In this document: piece after piece, positions 1 through 5,360 of the stretch
Layout of the letters: each line of letters opens with the position of its first letter
How positions within the stretch are numbered: position 1 is the first letter of the stretch
Notes under the pieces: generated by a model
Database searches by the model: none
The model's input: the letters and a program-made list of their open reading frames with translations, nothing else
Told to the model about the DNA's origin: nothing
Program-made: the position numbers and the translations under genes
NCBI GenBank assembly: GCA_035620375.1
Contig: DASPGX010000012.1
Coordinates: 1 to 18,434, forward strand
Direction of reading: 5' to 3'
Source of the DNA: DASPGX01 sp035620375
GTDB taxonomy: Bacteria > Patescibacteriota > Minisyncoccia > 2-02-FULL-40-12 > GWA2-44-9
Length of the DNA: 18,434 bases

Positions 1-263
1 TCCGGGTTGCAGCTGACGCCGACGTCGCCGGGAGAGCTGTGGGTGTCGCGCGTCAGGCCGACGGTCCTGCCCCCGCTGGCCAGATAGACCGTGTCCGGCT
101 CGCCCTTGTGGCGGACGACGACCGCGTCCAGCGTGATGTCCAGCGGGATGTCCACCTGGAATTTCCGGTCCGGCCGGTAACTGTTCCTGATGTACTCCTC
201 GAGCTCGGCAGCGCTGTCCGCCCGGACCTGGTATTCGCCGTCGTGGGAACGGATGATGAACAT
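1..263 (-). CDS. Hypothetical protein, 3' end beyond window
   Basis: I do not recognise this protein. Eighty-seven codons are visible from the ATG at 263 down to the window edge with no stop, so it is C-terminally incomplete. It begins MFIIRSHDGEYQVRADSAAE, followed by an acidic stretch (ELEEYI) and then alternating hydrophobic and charged residues (FQVDIPLDITLDAVVV) that suggest beta strands. No signal peptide or membrane segment is seen. The start is supported by a good ribosome-binding site (AAGGAG, about 7 bases upstream). Only 13 bases separate it from the stop of the upstream gene at 277-666, so the two are almost certainly co-transcribed. The function is unknown; the shared operon is the only hint. 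Confidence 0.6.
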   Translation of the reverse strand, partial: MFIIRSHDGEYQVRADSAAELEEYIRNSYRPDRKFQVDIPLDITLDAVVVRHKGEPDTVYLASGGRTVGLTRDTHSSPGDVGVSCNP

Positions 264-276
264 GTGTCGTTCTCCT

Positions 277-666
277 TCAGTTGCCGCGCGTCCGTGCGCG
301 GTGGGTGATGTGGGCATAGACCCCCTCCGCGGACCGTATCATGCCCGCGTAAAGCGTCCCGGTGATGGCCTTGCGGTGGGCCGGTTCCATCTCCCGGACC
401 TTGTCGGCCACGCTCGCGATGAGCTCCCCGAACGGGCCCCACGGCGCCTGCGGCCAGTGGTTCTTTGCCGCGGCCAGCAGGGCGTCCGCCCGTCCGGTCA
501 TGCCGTTCAGGCGGAGGTCCAGGACCGCGCCGCCGACCAGAAAGGCCGGATTGTCGTGGTAGTCGTCCAGGAACTCCATGAACTCCTCGGGCGTCGGGTC
601 CACGAGCAGGTGTCCCATGGTCTCGGGACCCCAGAAGACCCCGTCCCAGTTCTCGGGAAGTGGCAT
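277..666 (-). CDS. Hypothetical 129-residue soluble protein, first gene of an operon
   Basis: I do not recognise this protein. It is 129 residues, starts MPLPENWDGVFWGPETMGHL, and carries an acidic segment (residues about 24-40, PTPEEFMEFLDDYHDNP). A helical middle follows and the tail is basic (HRARTRGN). It shows no signal peptide, membrane span or obvious catalytic motif. The start is supported by GGAGGA about 5 bases before the ATG and by a sigma70-like promoter whose predicted start point lies some 28 bases upstream. The downstream gene (1-263) follows after 13 bases. Promoter plus strong SD sequences in both genes make this a genuine transcription unit and not a shadow frame. Its role is unknown. 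Confidence 0.65.
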   Translation of the reverse strand: MPLPENWDGVFWGPETMGHLLVDPTPEEFMEFLDDYHDNPAFLVGGAVLDLRLNGMTGRADALLAAAKNHWPQAPWGPFGELIASVADKVREMEPAHRKAITGTLYAGMIRSAEGVYAHITHRARTRGN

Positions 667-700
667 TAGTTCCTCCGTTGGGAAGGTGGTTTGCGAGCAT

Positions 701-730
701 AGTATACATTATTATATACGTGTTGTCCAA
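701..730 (-). promoter_or_regulatory. Promoter of the unknown operon at 1-666
   Basis: Read on the minus strand, TTGGAC (725-730) and TATACT (701-706) are separated by 18 bases, a good sigma70-type pair. The predicted start point is near 694, giving a leader of about 28 bases that contains the GGAGGA ribosome-binding site. An alternative -10 (TATAAT, 711-716) has no convincing -35. Confidence 0.6.
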
Positions 731-734
731 TACC

Positions 735-759
735 GAACGGCTCATGCGATGAGCCGTTA
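735..759. repeat. Stem-loop GAACGGCTCA / TGAGCCGTT
   Basis: A perfect hairpin with arms of 9-10 bases and a short loop (TGCGA region 745-749). No T-run follows on either strand, so it is a weak terminator candidate. The same stem sequence recurs at 11461-11485 behind the GH13 gene. It lies just upstream of the operon promoter at 701-730. Confidence 0.5.
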
Positions 760-768
760 AATGTATGT

Positions 769-885
769 GGGAGTTCTCCTCACCCGTCGCTCGCACGTGC
801 CGACGGCACAGGCTCGCTCCTCCTTCGGAGCCGAGGTTCCTGCGGACGCCAAGCAGTTGGCGTCCTCGGATACCCTTCAACTCCC
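769..885. other. Gene-free, highly structured 117-base segment; candidate structured RNA
   Basis: No plausible ORF lies here, but nested inverted repeats fill the segment. GGGAGTT (769-775) pairs with AACTCCC (879-885) and closes the whole. Inside are GTGCC/GGCAC (797-801/805-809) and GGCTC/GAGCC (811-815/828-832). A long arm follows, in which CCGAGG (831-836) pairs with CCTCGG (864-869) around ACGCCAA/TTGGCGT (846-852/857-863). I do not recognise it as a tRNA, 6S, SRP or RNase P RNA. On the plus strand it would run into the terminator hairpin at 898-938. I see no convincing promoter, so strand and expression are open. Confidence 0.35.
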
Positions 886-897
886 TCTCAGCTACCG

Positions 898-938
898 CAC
901 AAATAGAACAGCCCCTCTAAGGGGCTGTTCTATTTGTG
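898..938 (-). terminator. Rho-independent terminator of ssrA, possibly bidirectional
   Basis: A perfect 18-bp stem (898-915 with 921-938) with a five-base loop (TCTAA on the plus strand). It starts at the 3' end of the tmRNA. The stem includes a GC core (GCCCC/GGGGC), and on the minus strand its distal arm ends in a T-rich TTCTATTTGT. Symmetry suggests it could also stop transcription coming from 769-885 on the plus strand. Confidence 0.8.
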
Positions 939-1289
939 GAGATGGTGGGAGTTGAACCCACGTCCGAAAGTGTGACTGCCGGGATGTGATACCAATGTAG
1001 CCGGTTCGTCATTCCGGACGGTCGGAAACCGGCAAGAACCGTCCGGCGCGTGGTCCTATGGTTTCGGCACGGCGGGGGACCACGGCCCGCGTACCAGAGC
1101 CCGATGAATGACACCGCCGGTCCCGCTACCGGGCATCACGGGGGCGATGCGCGTTTGCTTAATTAAGCGAACGCGTAATTGGCGTTTGTGTTGCCAGTTA
1201 AATGTTTGACCGGTGTTTTACGCGGTTGAGGCCGGCCGACCGCGAATGGCATCCCGGGAGCGCCGCTTCCGTCGAAGCCCGTCATCCCC
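937..1289 (-). ncRNA. ssrA: Transfer-messenger RNA (tmRNA)
   Basis: This is the ribosome-rescue RNA. It charges like tRNA-Ala, enters stalled ribosomes with SmpB and encodes a degradation tag. The 5' end GGGGATGACGGGCTTCGACG (from 1289) matches the tmRNA signature. Its first seven bases pair fully with CATCTCC at the 3' end, allowing one G-U. The T-arm is GGGTTCAACTCCC and the discriminator A is at 937. CCA is not encoded, because CAA follows. The tag frame lies at 1163-1195: resume codon GGC, then N-T-N-A-N-Y-A-F-A and TAA, giving GNTNANYAFA. The length of 353 is normal for the family. The partner gene smpB is at 3740-4195, though not in the same operon. The 5' end is set by the acceptor pairing and the -10 box. 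Confidence 0.95.
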
Positions 1290-1297
1290 GTACTATT

Positions 1298-1327
1298 ATT
1301 ATACCACGAATTTACGCACTGTTGCAA
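1298..1327 (-). promoter_or_regulatory. ssrA promoter
   Basis: On the minus strand, TTGCAA (1322-1327) and a consensus TATAAT (1298-1303) are 18 bases apart. The tmRNA 5' end at 1289 falls 8 bases after the -10 box, a normal distance. The -35 hexamer is self-complementary and also suits a plus-strand promoter. Confidence 0.8.
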
Positions 1328-1350
1328 CTTCGGTCCTGCGGGTGTATGCT
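1322..1350 (+). promoter_or_regulatory. Promoter of the TIMP-like gene, sharing its -35 with ssrA
   Basis: On the plus strand, the same TTGCAA (1322-1327) is followed after 17 bases by TATGCT (1345-1350). The predicted start point is near 1357, leaving a leader of about 25 bases that holds the purine-rich ribosome-binding site before 1383. The -10 is a moderate match. Confidence 0.5.
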
Positions 1351-1382
1351 GTCCGAAATTTCGTTCTTTCAGGGGGTGGGGA

Positions 1383-1826
1383 ATGCGGTTTGCGGGTGTT
1401 GTTGCGGCGGCGGCTCTGGCGGTCGCCTGTGCCGGCCGCGGGACAGCGTGCGAATGCGGGCCGCTGCCGGATACGTATCTGGCGGCCGCGAAGGCCGACG
1501 CGGTCTTCGTCGGACGGGTGTTCTGGATCGGGGAGGATACCGATACGGACGGCACGGTGATGTTCCGCGAATACATGTTCCGCATCTCGCGGGCGTGGAA
1601 GGGCACCGGCGGCGTGGACACGGCAATCGTGTACGACGTGCCGAACGACTGTTCGTATCCGTTCACGGACGGCCGGGAGTATCTGGTGTACGCGCAGAGC
1701 GAGCGCCTGCTGGGCGGACGGCTGGTGACGAGCGCGTGCCTGCGGACCAAGCCGTTCGGGGAGGCGGCCGACGACCTCGTGCTGTTGGGCCCGCCGTCGT
1801 ATCTGGGCCACTGGCTGAGGAAATGA
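1383..1826 (+). CDS. Secreted TIMP/NTR-like domain protein
   Basis: This is a 147-residue exported protein. A hydrophobic signal (residues 3-16) is followed by GTA, and signal peptidase cleavage there would leave CECGPLPD at the N terminus (Cys23, Cys25). That Cys-x-Cys start, followed by AAAKADAVFVGRV, is typical of the TIMP/netrin-like OB-fold family found in eukaryotic metalloproteinase inhibitors and in many bacterial exported proteins. Two more cysteines (Cys90 in NDCSYPF, Cys119 in TSACLRT) fit the family's disulfides to the N-terminal pair. The stretch ISRAWKG and the PFTDGREYLVYAQSE segment also fit the bacterial members. Cys16 in VAC could be a weak lipobox. A purine-rich site (AGGGGGTGGGG) precedes the ATG. 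Protease inhibition is a family possibility and is not shown here. Confidence 0.7.
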   Translation: MRFAGVVAAAALAVACAGRGTACECGPLPDTYLAAAKADAVFVGRVFWIGEDTDTDGTVMFREYMFRISRAWKGTGGVDTAIVYDVPNDCSYPFTDGREYLVYAQSERLLGGRLVTSACLRTKPFGEAADDLVLLGPPSYLGHWLRK

Positions 1827-1990
1827 AGCGGGCGGAACTCGCGGAGCGCTTCAGGGAAACCGCCGAGAAGGCCGCCAACGACCACAGCGAAAACGACGAG
1901 GAGCGCACCATCTACGCGCTCCTGGCCATCGCGCTGGCCATACGCGGCCTCTGGCCCGACATCAGCGAAGACAAGGAGCCGTCCCGGTAG
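1823..1990 (+). CDS. 55-residue hydrophobic peptide, overlaps the preceding gene
   Basis: A small unrecognised gene starts at the ATG inside the stop of the TIMP-like gene (ATGA overlap), with TGAGGAA just upstream as ribosome-binding site. It encodes MKRAELAERFRETAEKAAND, then an acidic stretch (SENDEER), a hydrophobic helix (TIYALLAIALAIRGLW, residues about 29-44) and a charged tail. It could be a single-pass membrane peptide or an amphipathic helical hairpin. The overlap, SD sequence and terminator placed at its stop codon argue that it is real and translationally coupled to the upstream secreted protein. Confidence 0.6.
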   Translation: MKRAELAERFRETAEKAANDHSENDEERTIYALLAIALAIRGLWPDISEDKEPSR

Positions 1991-2000
1991 GGACGGCTTT
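1977..2000 (+). terminator. Terminator after the TIMP-like operon
   Basis: A perfect 9-bp stem, AGCCGTCCC (1977-1985) with GGGACGGCT (1990-1998), loop GGTA, followed by TTCAATTCATTT. The TAG stop of the small gene (1988-1990) lies in its loop and distal arm. The glycosyltransferase gene converges on it from the other side. Confidence 0.75.
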
Positions 2001-2004
2001 CAAT

Positions 2005-3690
2005 TCATTTGGCACGAAGCAACCTGCGCACTTCGCCGTCCGGAACCGGGACATGAGCTCCCGCAATATTCCGGTAGAAGACGACAGAATTCCCGAGGCG
2101 TTTTCGGTTTTTGAGCACGTACCGGATTTCTTTTGTCGTGATGTAGTTGTCTTCCGGCCGGTAATGGTCAAGCGTAAAATGGATGCGGAATTTGCGCGTA
2201 AAAAAGTCTATGCCCTTGAGACACATTGTACAGAGGTCGTCCTTTTCACCCGCAAGGTGAGTGCGGTATTTCCGGAGGAGTTGCCGGTATGGTAGGAAGG
2301 AGGATTTCATTTCTTTGGCGAAAAATTCGGAGTTGCGGATGGCATCGTGATAGATATCCACGATTCGCGGCAGGGCACGGGAATGCGGTGCAAGTTCGCT
2401 GAAGGGACGGAATTCGGAAATCCTGAATTCTTTACGCGACCCCGTTCTGCGCACATAGGACGCTCTGGCAATGTTCGTCCCGTACAGAAGGTCGCCCTCG
2501 TCAAAGTGGATACTTCCCCGCAGGAGGGCGTCCACCGGCACAACGTCACGCGTGAGCTTCCTCATGAGGCGTTCGTCCGGCGGATTCTGCAGAATCCGGG
2601 TTACGGCCCGGTCCAGGACTCGTGCCAGCGAAGCCCCGATAAACGCCTTGGACTGCTTCGTACTGACGCCCCGTGTCCCGGCAACGCGTATGCCGATGCC
2701 GAGACGCTCGGCTTGGCGCGCAACGAGCGGCTGGTCACCGAAGAAAGGGATGATTGCCATTGGTGTACCGGCACGGATTGCCTCGTGAAATCCGTTGCTG
2801 CCTCCGTGAGTCACAAAGACGTCGGAGCGGGAAAGCTCGCGGATTTGGTCAGCCCTGCTGATGACGTGCCAGTTTCGGGGGAAGGAATCCAGGACATGTC
2901 TTCCCTGCGTAACGAGCGTTACGCGCCACGGCTTATTGCGCCAAAGACGCGTGAGTTCCGTGAAAAACGCAGTAAGCCGTTTCCGTACTTCCGGCTGCTG
3001 TTCCCAGAGGTTACCCATGACAACCGTGCCGAGAGAAAGGTAGATATGTTTCATCTTAGGCCGGCGGCGGGGCGGCGGAGTCTCCCGGTTGGCTACGAAC
3101 ACGTAGGGAGACCGGATCCGGCCCGCGCGGAAGTTGCGCGGGGTAACCGATGGGTAGGACCACAGAAGGTTCAGGTCACCGGGAAAGTGGAACCCGTCCG
3201 AAATCAGTTCAACCGAGCGCGGGTCTACGGTGATTCCGTGCCGGCGCCGCAAGGATGCACGTGCAAGGCGGTTGACGCGTGAAGCAAGGCGGGAGCGTAC
3301 GTAGTCACCGGAGCGGAAAGGCCCGACAAGGGCAGGGATTGAACACCATGCCGGAATTCCGAGCTTCCGGGCCGCAAACAATCCCTCGGGCGAGAAGAAA
3401 TCGTAAATAATCAGATCGGGACGGAATATACGGGCTGCGCGGAGAACGTCGCCGAGCAGTTCTTCGGCCCGCGGGAGCGTCCATGCTCCCGGGTCAGTTT
3501 CGTGGAGCTCCGACCGGCTCAATACAACGGTAGTGCGGGGGATGCCCCGCGGCGGACTGATGTTGCTCCAGCCCGTGATGACAAGTCGGAACTCGGCGGC
3601 ATTCCGGTTCTCCTGTATCAACCGTGTGAGGACATTGAGGTGGCCCGAAAAGGGAACCGAGCAGATGAGGATGCGGCGCTTGCGTGCCAT
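2005..3690 (-). CDS. GT-B glycosyltransferase (UGT/MGT-like) with C-terminal extension
   Basis: This 561-residue cytoplasmic enzyme probably transfers a sugar from a nucleotide-sugar to an unknown acceptor. The N-terminal half opens with a Rossmann strand and loop (RILICSVPFSGHLN, residues 6-19) with the His17 typical of GT1 enzymes. The donor-binding half contains YLSLGTVV (217-224). Then comes SRADQIRELSRSDVFVTHGG (278-297) with NGFHEAIRAGTPMAIIPFFGDQ (299-320), a clear UGT-type donor motif. Residues from about 395 to 561 exceed the usual GT1 length. They hold a CTMC pair (487-490) and His/Asp-containing strands that I cannot assign. The gene looks somewhat less GC-rich than its neighbours. 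It has its own promoter only 11 bases from the ATG, so the message may be leaderless. The glycosyltransferase call is firm; substrate is unknown. Confidence 0.85.
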   Translation of the reverse strand: MARKRRILICSVPFSGHLNVLTRLIQENRNAAEFRLVITGWSNISPPRGIPRTTVVLSRSELHETDPGAWTLPRAEELLGDVLRAARIFRPDLIIYDFFSPEGLFAARKLGIPAWCSIPALVGPFRSGDYVRSRLASRVNRLARASLRRRHGITVDPRSVELISDGFHFPGDLNLLWSYPSVTPRNFRAGRIRSPYVFVANRETPPPRRRPKMKHIYLSLGTVVMGNLWEQQPEVRKRLTAFFTELTRLWRNKPWRVTLVTQGRHVLDSFPRNWHVISRADQIRELSRSDVFVTHGGSNGFHEAIRAGTPMAIIPFFGDQPLVARQAERLGIGIRVAGTRGVSTKQSKAFIGASLARVLDRAVTRILQNPPDERLMRKLTRDVVPVDALLRGSIHFDEGDLLYGTNIARASYVRRTGSRKEFRISEFRPFSELAPHSRALPRIVDIYHDAIRNSEFFAKEMKSSFLPYRQLLRKYRTHLAGEKDDLCTMCLKGIDFFTRKFRIHFTLDHYRPEDNYITTKEIRYVLKNRKRLGNSVVFYRNIAGAHVPVPDGEVRRLLRAK

Positions 3691-3701
3691 GAAAGCACCC
3701 G

Positions 3702-3730
3702 ATTATATCACGGAATTAATCGTGGTGCAA
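3702..3730 (-). promoter_or_regulatory. Promoter of the glycosyltransferase gene
   Basis: On the minus strand, TTGCAC (3725-3730) and consensus TATAAT (3702-3707) are exactly 17 bases apart. Only 11 bases lie between the -10 box and the ATG at 3690, so the leader would be about 4-5 bases, with no room for an SD. Confidence 0.75.
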
Positions 3731-3739
3731 ACTCCGGGG

Positions 3740-4195
3740 TTACGCGTCGTAGGTTCCGCGCTCCTTTGCTCGCTGAGTGTCCTTTTTCTTGAGGGCCGCG
3801 CGCTTGTCGTACTTCTTTTTCCCGCGCGCCACGCCGACGAGAAGTTTGACCCGTCCGCGCTTGGGGTACAGCTTCAGGGGCACGAGCGTGACCCCGTGGC
3901 TCTGCGAAAGACCCAGAAGGTTATTCAGCTGGCTGCGCGAAAGCAGGAGTTTCCGGTCAGCCTGCTCCTGGTAGTCCGCCGGCATGTTTTTTGCCTGGTA
4001 CGGGGCGATGCCCGCGCCGATGAGCCAAGCCTCGCCGTTCAGGATTTTCACGTACGCGCCCTTGATATTCGCTTTGCCGGACTTGACGCTCTTGGCCTCA
4101 TGGCCGCGCAGAACCAGCCCGGCTTCCACCGTATCCAGTATCTCGTAGTCATGGTATGCGCGCGGATTGGTCGCGTAGTCGGCCATCGCGCGCAT
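3740..4195 (-). CDS. smpB: SsrA-binding protein SmpB
   Basis: This is the tmRNA partner that delivers tmRNA to stalled ribosomes. Family hallmarks are present in order: N-terminal NPRAYHDYEI, EAGLVLRGHEAKSVKSGKAN, GEAWLIGAGIAPY, RKLLLSRSQLNNLLG, TLVPLKLYPKRGRVKLLVGVARGKKKYDKR, and a basic KKKDTQRAKE tail. The length of 151 is normal. The codon for Met4 (4184-4186, giving MADYATNP) is an equally good start and closer to the family N terminus. No SD precedes either. The gene lies 10 bases after htrA in the same direction. A 7-bp hairpin at the junction (AGCGCAA 4199-4205 with TTGCGCT 4210-4216) has the htrA stop in its loop. Translation may therefore depend on coupling to htrA. Confidence 0.95.
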   Translation of the reverse strand: MRAMADYATNPRAYHDYEILDTVEAGLVLRGHEAKSVKSGKANIKGAYVKILNGEAWLIGAGIAPYQAKNMPADYQEQADRKLLLSRSQLNNLLGLSQSHGVTLVPLKLYPKRGRVKLLVGVARGKKKYDKRAALKKKDTQRAKERGTYDA

Positions 4196-4205
4196 CGTAG
4201 CGCAA

Positions 4206-5264
4206 TTACTTGCGCTCTTGAAGAGTGACCTTGCAGGAGTGAGTCTTGCCCTGACGCAGGTACTTGAGCGTGAGCGTGTCGCCGACCTTGAAGTTCTGGA
4301 GCAGGTCGGTCAGGTCGTCTTTTTCGTCCAAGACGTGGCCGTTCACCTCGGTGATGACGTCGTGTTCCTGGAGCCCGGCCTGGTGCGCGGGAGAGCCGGT
4401 GAGCACGGGTACCGCGTCGGGTCGGTGGTCGCGGATGACCATCGCGCCCGCATGCGCTTTGAGGCCGTACTTTTCCGCCAGTTCCTTGGTGAGCATGACG
4501 TAGGTGAGGCCGAGGAACGGTTTGATGATGCGTCCGTGCGCGATGATGTCCCTGAGGTCGCCCTTTGCCCAGTCAATGGGAATGGCGAAGCCGATGTTCT
4601 GCGCGCCGAAAATGACCGCGGTGTTGATGCCGACGACGCGCCCCTGCAAATCCACGAGCGGTCCTCCCGAATTGCCCTGGTTGATTGCCACGTCCGTCTG
4701 AATGACGCCGCGCAGGTTCTCGCTGTGGCCGCCGACGCCCATGGACGCGGATATCGTGCGCGAGAGTCCGGACACGATGCCGCGCGACACGCTGTTGGAG
4801 AACATGCCCAATGCGTTGCCGATGGCGATGACGGTCTGCCCGATCTGGATGTCGCGGGATTCGCCAAGGTCCAGTGAGGGGAATCCCTTCTTGCCCTCGG
4901 GCGCGTCAATCTTGATTACGGCGATGTCGTTGATGGGGTCGCGCGACAGTACCTTGGCCGGCAGTTCCGCGCCGTCTGACATGAGGACCGCGTAATCGGC
5001 GTCCGGGTCGAAAACGACATGTTTATTCGTGAGGATGAGTCCGGACGGATGCACGAGGAATCCTGAGCCTCCGCCGACCTTAACCTTCTCTTTCGCGCCG
5101 TCTTCAAGTTGACCCCACGCGAACGGATTGAACAGCGCGGACGGACCGATGTCCTGCATGCGCGGCAGATATTTGGAGATGGCGATGCTGACGACGCACG
5201 GGGCGACCTTGCGGACCGCCTGTATGGTGAGTGTGTCGTACTCCTGTCCGGTCATGGTTTTCAT
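4206..5264 (-). CDS. HtrA/DegP-type S1C serine protease with PDZ domain, no visible signal peptide
   Basis: A trypsin-fold protease with one PDZ domain. The catalytic triad is complete: His82 in TNKHVV, Asp113 in NDIAVI and Ser199 in NQGNSGGPL. GSGFLVHPSGLILTNKHV and the GFAIPIDWA strand are typical of the family. The PDZ domain covers about residues 255-350 (GLTYVMLTKELAEKYGL, AGLQEHDVITEVNG). HtrA proteins usually have an N-terminal signal or membrane anchor. None is visible here, because the protein begins MKTMTGQEYDTLTIQAVRKV. It may be cytoplasmic or exported by another route. An extended -10 (TGATATAAT) overlaps the first ATG, so the true start may be Met4 (ATG at 5253-5255), giving a leaderless message. 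smpB follows after 10 bases; a proteasome-like operon diverges upstream. Confidence 0.9.
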   Translation of the reverse strand: MKTMTGQEYDTLTIQAVRKVAPCVVSIAISKYLPRMQDIGPSALFNPFAWGQLEDGAKEKVKVGGGSGFLVHPSGLILTNKHVVFDPDADYAVLMSDGAELPAKVLSRDPINDIAVIKIDAPEGKKGFPSLDLGESRDIQIGQTVIAIGNALGMFSNSVSRGIVSGLSRTISASMGVGGHSENLRGVIQTDVAINQGNSGGPLVDLQGRVVGINTAVIFGAQNIGFAIPIDWAKGDLRDIIAHGRIIKPFLGLTYVMLTKELAEKYGLKAHAGAMVIRDHRPDAVPVLTGSPAHQAGLQEHDVITEVNGHVLDEKDDLTDLLQNFKVGDTLTLKYLRQGKTHSCKVTLQERK

Positions 5265-5271
5265 TATATCA
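5263..5271 (-). promoter_or_regulatory. Extended -10 promoter of htrA-smpB
   Basis: On the minus strand, TGA then consensus TATAAT (5263-5268) forms an extended -10. Its last bases are the first two of the upstream ATG (5262-5264). The predicted start point at about 5255-5256 coincides with the Met4 codon at 5253-5255. No good -35 is seen 16-18 bases upstream. Confidence 0.5.
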
Positions 5272-5327
5272 CGCGCTTGCCCGGCCCCCGCGGTGTGATA
5301 GCGTGAATCCTGAGTTCATTGACGTAA

Positions 5328-5346
5328 GGGTGCCGTGCCGGCACCC
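5328..5346 (+). promoter_or_regulatory. Hairpin directly upstream of the prcB ribosome-binding site
   Basis: GGGTGCC (5328-5334) pairs with GGCACCC (5340-5346) over the loop GTGCC. It ends two bases before an excellent SD (AAAGGAGG region, 5348-5355) and the ATG at 5361. It may protect the message or regulate initiation; it has no T-run, so it is not a typical terminator. Confidence 0.45.
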
Positions 5347-5360
5347 GGAAAGGAGGCGCT

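Noticed and set aside
53..880. Long minus-strand open frame of 275 codons
   Set aside because: It crosses a promoter, a structured gene-free segment and two genes with SD signals in another frame; composition is the typical Arg/Gly/Pro shadow of GC-rich DNA.
1823..1990. The 55-residue peptide as a Pup homologue
   Set aside because: It lacks a C-terminal Gly-Gly-Glu/Gln and the Pup-like acidic helical pattern; it has a hydrophobic helix instead.
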